64,000 bases of DNA from Pantoea sp. At-9b. Its GTDB lineage: Bacteria > Pseudomonadota > Gammaproteobacteria > Enterobacterales > Enterobacteriaceae. The translations under genes and the position numbers were made by a program. The stretch spans positions 4,154,001 to 4,218,000 of the forward strand of contig NC_014837.1 in the NCBI RefSeq assembly GCF_000175935.2, given 5' to 3'. Positions 62,969 to 64,000 of the stretch are shown one piece after another. The notes under the pieces are model-generated. The model was not told the DNA's origin. It did no database searches and was given only the letters and a program-made list of their open reading frames with translations. Positions within the stretch are counted from its first letter, which is position 1. Each line of letters starts with the position of its first letter.

Positions 62969-64000
62969 TTACAGCAGTTGTGCGAGGCGGTTAATGTCCG
63001 ACTGGATGGCCCCGGCGGTCACATCACGTCCGGCACCTGGCCCACGAATCACCAGCGGGTTGTCACGGTACCAGCGGCTTTCAATGGCGAACACGTTATC
63101 GCACGGCAGCAGCGCCGCCAGCGGATGTTCCGGGCGCACCGCTTCCACGCCGACGCGTGCTTTGCCGTTGGCATCAAAACGCGCCACATAACGCAACACC
63201 AGCCCCATCTCCTGCGCCGCTTCCAGCCGCTGAACCATCTGTTCGTTCAGCTCATCAGCGTTCTCAAAGAAGTGATCGATCGATTCACCTTCGCAGCTGG
63301 CAGGCACCAGCGACTCCACCCGCACCTGATCCGGTTCGATGTTGTAGCCCGCTTCACGGGCCAGAATCACCAACTTACGCATCACGTCCTGACCGGAAAG
63401 ATCAACGCGTGGGTCCGGTTCGGTTAACCCCTGCTGCCAGGCCTGATCCACCAGTTCGGTAAACGGCACGGTGCCATCAAACTGCAAAAACAGCCAGGAA
63501 AGCGTCCCGGAGAAGATGCCACTGATGGCCAAAATCGCGTCGCCGCTTTCACGCAAATCCCGCACGGTATGATTCACCGGCAAGCCTGCGCCGACAGTGG
63601 CGTTATACAACCAGTGACGACCGGTTTTGGTAAAAGCATCACGGATCTGCCGCCAGCTTTGGCTGTTCGACGCACCGGCTACCTTGTTGGCGCTGATCAC
63701 GTGGAAGCCGTGGCTGGCGAAATCCAGGTACTGCTGCGCCAGCGGCTCACTGGCGGTTACGTCCAGCACCACTAAATCATCAAACGGATGCGCACACATC
63801 CACAGGAACAATGACTCTTCATCGCGCTCTTCGGCTTCATCATCAAAGAATGCCAGAGCACGACTGGCATCAAGGCCGTCGTAACTTAACAGGCTACGGC
63901 GACTGTCTGCCACGCCTGCCAGCACAAATTCGAATCCGGTACGCGCCGACAGCGTCTCCTGCTCCCGCGCAAACAGCTCCAGCCAGCGAGAGCCGATGTT
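62969..64000 (-). CDS. metL: Bifunctional aspartokinase/homoserine dehydrogenase II, C-terminal part
   Basis: The frame is open to the window edge, so only about 343 residues of the homoserine dehydrogenase domain are seen, starting NIGSRWLELFAREQ. The block LYNATVGAGLPVNHTVRDL in part, and ISGIFSGTLSWLFLQFDG in part, are the catalytic and substrate-binding regions; it ends GPGAGRDVTAGAIQSDINRL in part. It is collinear with E. coli MetL. The kinase domain lies beyond the window. metL precedes metF as in E. coli metBLF. Confidence 0.97.
   Translation of the reverse strand, partial: NIGSRWLELFAREQETLSARTGFEFVLAGVADSRRSLLSYDGLDASRALAFFDDEAEERDEESLFLWMCAHPFDDLVVLDVTASEPLAQQYLDFASHGFHVISANKVAGASNSQSWRQIRDAFTKTGRHWLYNATVGAGLPVNHTVRDLRESGDAILAISGIFSGTLSWLFLQFDGTVPFTELVDQAWQQGLTEPDPRVDLSGQDVMRKLVILAREAGYNIEPDQVRVESLVPASCEGESIDHFFENADELNEQMVQRLEAAQEMGLVLRYVARFDANGKARVGVEAVRPEHPLAALLPCDNVFAIESRWYRDNPLVIRGPGAGRDVTAGAIQSDINRLAQLL

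Overview
The window is enterobacterial chromosome, most like Pantoea or a close Erwiniaceae relative. Almost every housekeeping protein aligns end to end with its Escherichia coli counterpart as I remember it, and blocks of E. coli gene order are kept. The argG gene lying inside argCBGH, the Ile/Ala spacer tRNAs in the rRNA operon and the CCCTCACCC-type palindrome arrays point away from E. coli itself. I see no insertion sequence, phage, CRISPR array or defence island.

Positions 1-11324 hold an accessory peptide-salvage locus on the minus strand, read from a promoter near 11300: a DUF1611 protein (DgcN-like), an enolase-superfamily dipeptide or N-acetyl-glutamate epimerase (DgcA-like), a glutathione-type peptide ABC importer (gsiA, gsiB, a palindrome array, gsiC, gsiD), a P1-family aminopeptidase, an M55 D-aminopeptidase and an FAH-family enzyme. 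A beta-lactamase-fold D-aminopeptidase-like gene converges on it. Together they look like import and breakdown of peptides rich in D-amino acids, possibly muropeptides or D-glutamyl peptides.

Positions 11400-26700 are a mixed region: an AzuC-like small protein in a probable dual-function RNA, mntP with a MntR operator, an azoreductase, two MocR-type regulators each divergent from a likely target (AhpD-like; LysE exporter), mqo, an inverted pair of structured repeats, a glutathione transferase, a PhzF protein, an SDR/LysR pair, then yhjD-yhjE.

Positions 26700-39000 are the branched-chain amino acid region: ilvC/ilvY divergent, ilvLGMEDA with its attenuator and an intact ilvG, then comM(yifB), maoP and hdfR.

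Positions 39176-45066 are a complete rRNA operon on the minus strand (P1/P2 promoters, 16S, tRNA-Ile, tRNA-Ala, 23S, 5S, tRNA-Asp, tRNA-Trp). Its downstream flank is that of E. coli rrnC (aspT-trpT-hdfR) and its upstream flank is that of rrnB (murI-btuB), so the operon marks a rearrangement junction relative to E. coli.

Positions 45115-64000 follow the E. coli 90-minute order: murI, btuB with a cobalamin riboswitch, trmA, yijD, fabR, sthA, oxyR, a probable oxyS-like RNA, argHGBC/argE with ARG boxes, ppc, metF with MetJ boxes, and the 3' part of metL.

The most noteworthy items are the azuCR-like and oxyS-like RNA genes, the D-amino-acid peptide locus with a palindrome array placed like the malE-malF one, the inverted structured repeat pair at 17650-18119, and the hybrid rRNA operon flanks. 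Database searches were not possible, so family names rest on remembered sequences and motifs.
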